Source of the DNA: Acinetobacter baumannii | GTDB lineage: Bacteria; Pseudomonadota; Gammaproteobacteria; Pseudomonadales; Moraxellaceae | Length of the DNA stretch: 64,000 nt | Assembly: GCF_009759685.1 (NCBI RefSeq) | Contig: NZ_CP046654.1 | Coordinates: forward strand, 3,286,001 to 3,350,000 | Direction of reading: 5' to 3' | In this document: in pieces, positions 60,788-64,000 of the stretch | How positions within the stretch are numbered: the stretch's first letter is position 1 | Layout: the number at the start of each line of letters is the position of its first letter | The notes under the pieces: model-generated | Told to the model about the DNA's origin: nothing | Seen by the model: only the letters and a program-made list of their open reading frames with translations | Databases searched by the model: none | Translations under genes and position numbers: made by a program

Positions 60788-61873
60788 TTAGATTTTTGTT
60801 GAACGCTCACTCAGCCATGTTGCTAGCTTTGGCCAGAATTCCTGCGCACTTGCTTGGCTTGACATTAGACCTAAATGACCACCAGGAATAAGAGTAAATG
60901 TAACATCTTGGCTACTGGTTAACTGACTTAATGGCTGAGCTGCATCTGCCGTCACTAATTGATCACTACGACCAGCTCCAACTAAGAGTGAACAGTCGAT
61001 ATTTTTTAATTCGATTTTTTTATCTTTTAACTGAATAGAACCTTGTCTTAATGGATTTTGCAGCCAAACATTAAATAACATGTCCTGATTAATACCTCCC
61101 GGATAATCAATCATATTGTTTAAAAAACTACTTAATGTGGCATGTTCTTGTACGAACTGAAGGTCATTAAGGTTCTTAAGTAATTGAATATGACCATCGA
61201 ACCAGCCTTTAGGGTCAAGAATTTTAAAGCCTAAAGAATTTAAAATGCCCGGAGTATGAATCAAACGCTTCGGTAAACCTGAGTAAATACGTTCCTGAAG
61301 CTTTTTATTGCGGGCAATAGTGTTGTTTATGGTTCGGTAGAGTTTTCCAATATAACCAGAAGCATAGCTATCGATTGGGCTACCTAAAACTATAAGGTTC
61401 TTGACATAATTTGGATGATTATGCGCTGTATATAAAGTAACGAATATGCCAGCCATACTCCATCCGTGTAGAGAAATTTGATCACTGCCTGAATGTGTGC
61501 GAACAAGCTCTATAGCTTTAGGAATAAAATCTTCAATAAACGATAAAAAGTTAAGATGTCTATCTTTAAAGCCTAAACGCCCCCAATCGACAAGGTATAC
61601 GTCAAAACCTGCATTTTGGAAGTATTTGATAAGAGAACGATATGGATATAAATCATAAATCGCCATATTAATAGCTAAAGGTGCCACAAATACTAATGGT
61701 TCTCTAAAGCTCTTTTCTGTAGCTGCATAATAACGAACGCGGGTTTGATTGAATTCACCAATCACTTCAAACGGAGTGCTTTGTGACAATACTAATGTTT
61801 GAGGACGAAATAGTCGGGTAGAGAGGTGCTTGATTTGACTTTGTTCTGAGACAAGGGACTTTAAGCGTTTCAT
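60788..61873 (-). CDS. PhaC-like alpha/beta-hydrolase with Ser nucleophile
   Basis: A 361-residue protein resembling class III PHA synthase (PhaC) in the segments EPLVFVAPLAINMAIYDLYP, NAGFDVYLVDWG, DFIPKAIELV and GWFDGHIQLLKNL. The lipase-box region is HGWSMAGIF: Ser139 replaces the Cys expected in PHA synthases (GxCxG). The presumed other triad members are Asp304 (GAGRSDQLV) and His333 (PGGHLGL). It is therefore more likely an esterase or depolymerase-like hydrolase than a synthase. Single gene, divergent from metZ. Confidence 0.78.
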   Translation of the reverse strand: MKRLKSLVSEQSQIKHLSTRLFRPQTLVLSQSTPFEVIGEFNQTRVRYYAATEKSFREPLVFVAPLAINMAIYDLYPYRSLIKYFQNAGFDVYLVDWGRLGFKDRHLNFLSFIEDFIPKAIELVRTHSGSDQISLHGWSMAGIFVTLYTAHNHPNYVKNLIVLGSPIDSYASGYIGKLYRTINNTIARNKKLQERIYSGLPKRLIHTPGILNSLGFKILDPKGWFDGHIQLLKNLNDLQFVQEHATLSSFLNNMIDYPGGINQDMLFNVWLQNPLRQGSIQLKDKKIELKNIDCSLLVGAGRSDQLVTADAAQPLSQLTSSQDVTFTLIPGGHLGLMSSQASAQEFWPKLATWLSERSTKI

Positions 61874-62006
61874 CTTGTTTTACCAACTATACTAAAGATT
61901 GATTGAAGTCTAAGCGATAATTTTCAGGTTTACCTTGACCTTAAATACCTTAGGCACTCAAAATGATGATAGTTTTTAGTACATGACCAGTAAAGGCGAA
62001 CATTTA

Positions 62007-63194
62007 ATGAACCAGTCTGATGATTTAGAATACCAACTTGATACTTTAGCCATTCGTACCGGACACACTCGTAGTTTTGAAGGTGAACATGGCGAACCAA
62101 TTTTTTTGACTTCATCTTTTGTATATGAAAACGCTGCTGAAGCAGCTGCAAAATTTTCTGGTCAGGTTCAAGGAAATATCTATTCTCGTTTTACTAATCC
62201 GACTGTATCGATGTTCGAAAAACGTTTAGCGGCTTTAGATGGGGCTGAACGTGCCGTGGCTACAAGCTCAGGTATGGGAGCAATTCTATCGATTGCTATG
62301 GCGTATCTAAAAGCAGGTGATCATGTTATTTGCTCAAGAGCAGTTTTCGGTTCTATTGTCGCTTTATTTGAAAAATATATTGCCAAATTTGGTGTAGATA
62401 TCACATTTGTGGATCTACGCGATTTAGATGCATGGAAAAATGCAGTACGTCCAGAAACTAAACTATTATTTGTTGAGTCACCGTCTAATCCATTAGCTGA
62501 AATCGCAGATATTCAAGCACTTGCAGATATTGCGCATGCAAATGGCGCATTACTTGCTGTTGACAATAGTTTCTGTACACCTGTTTTACAGCAACCGTTA
62601 AAGTTGGGTGCAGATCTCGTGATTTACTCTGCGACTAAATATTTAGATGGCCAAGGCCGTGCGTTAGGTGGTGCAGTGGTAGGTAACCATCAACTCCTAG
62701 AAGAAGTTTTTAGCGTAGTGCGTACTTTAGGGCCATCTATGAGTCCGTTTAATGCATGGATTTTCTTAAAAGGATTAGAAACTTTACGTTTACGTATGAA
62801 AGCGCACTGTGAAAATGCTCAAAAACTTGCCGAGTGGTTGTCTACCCATGAAAAAGTAGAAAAGGTCTATTATGGCGGGCTTCCAACTCATGAAGGTCAT
62901 GAACTTGCAGCAAAACAGCAAAATGGCTTTGGCGGGATTGTTTCTTTTGTAGTTAAAGGTGAGCGTGAAGGCGCATGGAAGGTTATTGATAACACCAAAT
63001 TTATTTCTATCACGGGTAATTTAGGTGATGTGAAATCAACAATTACGCATCCTGCTACAACCACACACGGCAAACTTTCTGCTGAAGCAAAACAAGCTGC
63101 TGGTATTGAAGAAGGCTTAATCCGCGTTTCGGTTGGCTTAGAAGATATTAACGATATTATTGGTGATATCTCACGTGGATTAGATTTGATCTAA
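62007..63194 (+). CDS. metZ: O-succinylhomoserine sulfhydrylase
   Basis: PLP enzyme making homocysteine directly from sulfide and O-succinylhomoserine. The 395-residue Cys/Met-metabolism family protein has the PLP lysine in YSATKYLDGQGRALGG, NIYSRFTNPTVSMFE, ATSSGMGAILS and the C-terminal GLIRVSVGLEDINDI. I chose the ATG at 62007, preceded by AAAGG; the ATG at 61983 lacks a ribosome binding site. MetZ rather than MetB/MetC is inferred from overall similarity to Pseudomonas MetZ. Confidence 0.88.
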   Translation: MNQSDDLEYQLDTLAIRTGHTRSFEGEHGEPIFLTSSFVYENAAEAAAKFSGQVQGNIYSRFTNPTVSMFEKRLAALDGAERAVATSSGMGAILSIAMAYLKAGDHVICSRAVFGSIVALFEKYIAKFGVDITFVDLRDLDAWKNAVRPETKLLFVESPSNPLAEIADIQALADIAHANGALLAVDNSFCTPVLQQPLKLGADLVIYSATKYLDGQGRALGGAVVGNHQLLEEVFSVVRTLGPSMSPFNAWIFLKGLETLRLRMKAHCENAQKLAEWLSTHEKVEKVYYGGLPTHEGHELAAKQQNGFGGIVSFVVKGEREGAWKVIDNTKFISITGNLGDVKSTITHPATTTHGKLSAEAKQAAGIEEGLIRVSVGLEDINDIIGDISRGLDLI

Positions 63195-63217
63195 TAAAAT
63201 TTATATATTTAAGAATT

Positions 63218-63246
63218 AAGCCACACTCATTTTAGTGTGGCTTTAC
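63218..63246 (+). terminator. Terminator after metZ
   Basis: AAGCCACACT and AGTGTGGCTT pair around CATTTT, followed by TACTTT. Confidence 0.8.
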
Positions 63247-63371
63247 TTTAAGGTAAGTTACTCACAAACAACGATTGAAATAAAAAAGCTACATTTTGTT
63301 GTAAATGAATTAAAAATCACAACGTATAAAAGTTCTAAATTTAATAAAAATAACAAAGTGAGTTTTTAACC

Positions 63372-63608
63372 ATGCTTAAGCCTATAATTATTTTAGTTGC
63401 TATAGGGGCAATTGGTTTGGTTGGATACAAAGTATTTGCCCAAAAGGATGAACCGACTCAAATTAATGAAACTGTTCTATTGATTAATGACGCAAACAAA
63501 TCAGTTGAAGAAGCTGATCATACAATAGAAAAAGCGAATGCCTCTTTTCAGAAAATTCCTTTAAATGAATATAAACCCGACAATAGCACCCTCCAAGCCT
63601 CGCAGTAG
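63372..63608 (+). CDS. Small single-pass membrane protein
   Basis: A 78-residue protein with an N-terminal hydrophobic helix (IIILVAIGAIGLVGYKVFA) and a polar tail with NDANKSVEEADHTIEKAN, heptad-like. No family recognised. GTG-free start with GTGAG upstream. Lies between metZ and ybaB; a 265-bp spacer follows with no feature I can name. Confidence 0.65.
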   Translation: MLKPIIILVAIGAIGLVGYKVFAQKDEPTQINETVLLINDANKSVEEADHTIEKANASFQKIPLNEYKPDNSTLQASQ

Positions 63609-63873
63609 CTTAACTTACATTTTAGAACTGGCCTTCGCAGTAAAAAGTTTCGTATAGAAAGCTTTAAATGGATGAGTTACCTAAAAGAGTTTCATAGATA
63701 CCAATAGAAAACATTAATTTATTGTGTCAGAATTGCGGATTAATTTTGATTTAAACGTACTGACCTCAATGATCTTACTGATCGATAGGGGCGTTCAAAG
63801 AGTTTAAGTTCCGAAGTGTTATATGACTATCAATAATACTTGAAATATTTGATAGAGATACGGAGTTAGGTTT

Positions 63874-64000
63874 ATGAATATCAATATGCTCATGCAGCAA
63901 GCGCAGCGCATGCAAAAAGATATGGAATCAAATATAAAAAAGGCTAAAGAAGAGCTTGCTCAAACTGAAGTACACGCTGAAGCGGGTGGTGGTTTAGTTA
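63874..64000 (+). CDS. ybaB: Nucleoid-associated protein YbaB/EbfC (partial)
   Basis: The N-terminal 42 residues are visible: [20 protein letters not shown], then [21 protein letters not shown], the YbaB start. The gene runs off the right edge; recR is expected next. CGGAG lies about 10 nt before the ATG. Confidence 0.9.
   Translation, partial: MNINMLMQQAQRMQKDMESNIKKAKEELAQTEVHAEAGGGLV

Noticed and set aside
1..64000. Prophage, IS element, integron, CRISPR array or defence island
   Set aside because: No transposase, integrase, Cas, restriction or toxin-antitoxin gene, and no regular repeat-spacer pattern. All blocks look like core Acinetobacter genes.
1..64000. tRNA or rRNA genes
   Set aside because: I found no cloverleaf-like sequence with TTCRA and CCA ends and no rRNA signature.

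Overview
This 64 kb window is chromosomal DNA of an Acinetobacter, most likely A. baumannii or a close relative. The evidence is the low G+C (roughly 38-40% by eye), the 12-gene baumannoferrin-type siderophore locus in the bfnA-L order, the two-domain HAD/mannitol-1-phosphate dehydrogenase MtlD known from this genus, and AlkM with a divergent AraC-type regulator. I see no insertion sequence, prophage, integron, CRISPR array, tRNA or rRNA. The window is cut at both ends, inside hscA on the left and inside ybaB on the right.

Layout. 1-4.2 kb: Fe-S assembly operon on the minus strand (iscR-iscS-iscU-iscA-hscB-hscA), with an IscR type-1 site over the iscR promoter. 4.2-8.0 kb: an SCP2/UbiJ-like membrane protein, a phasin-like protein, HU and the PpiD foldase. 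8.0-13.1 kb: alkane oxidation block, with an AraC regulator divergent from alkM and two adjacent acyl-CoA dehydrogenase paralogues with complementary motif losses. 13.2-15.9 kb: an ABC1/UbiB-type kinase-like protein, a small unknown and YbaK. 16.2-31.4 kb: baumannoferrin biosynthesis, export and uptake (three IucA/IucC synthetases, N-hydroxylase, MFS exporter, FhuF-like reductase, RraA-like protein, TonB receptor, three membrane proteins including a PepSY protein, and an acetyltransferase), with Fur-like boxes before bfnA, bfnH and bfnL. 31.7-33.9 kb: mtlD. 34.0-39.3 kb: cobalamin salvage/nucleotide-loop genes (2H phosphoesterase, cobU, cobT, cobC, a histidine-acid-phosphatase lipoprotein, cobS). 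39.4-41.5 kb: DAHP synthase and a TSUP permease. 41.6-46.0 kb: a second TonB receptor followed by its own DUF3649-like/PepSY/DUF3325-like set. 46.2-53.2 kb: lpxB, then a TetR regulator divergent from an HlyD/dual-ATPase/two-permease exporter resembling E. coli CecR-YbhGFSR. 53.2-64 kb: mixed housekeeping and small envelope genes (DUF2797, YidB-like, a porin, HIT, GFA, two lipoproteins, a methyltransferase, a PhaC-like hydrolase, metZ, ybaB).

Themes. Iron dominates: Fe-S assembly, one complete siderophore locus and a second siderophore-receptor operon. The two receptor operons share a downstream architecture, and in both a stem-loop separates the receptor from its membrane partners. The most unusual protein-level observations are the acyl-CoA dehydrogenase pair, which looks like an obligate alpha/beta heteromer, the RraA-like BfnG that lacks the family's substrate-binding Arg, and the PhaC-like protein with Ser in place of the nucleophilic Cys. 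I found no defence system or clearly undescribed multigene machine here. The candidates above are sequence-based inferences.
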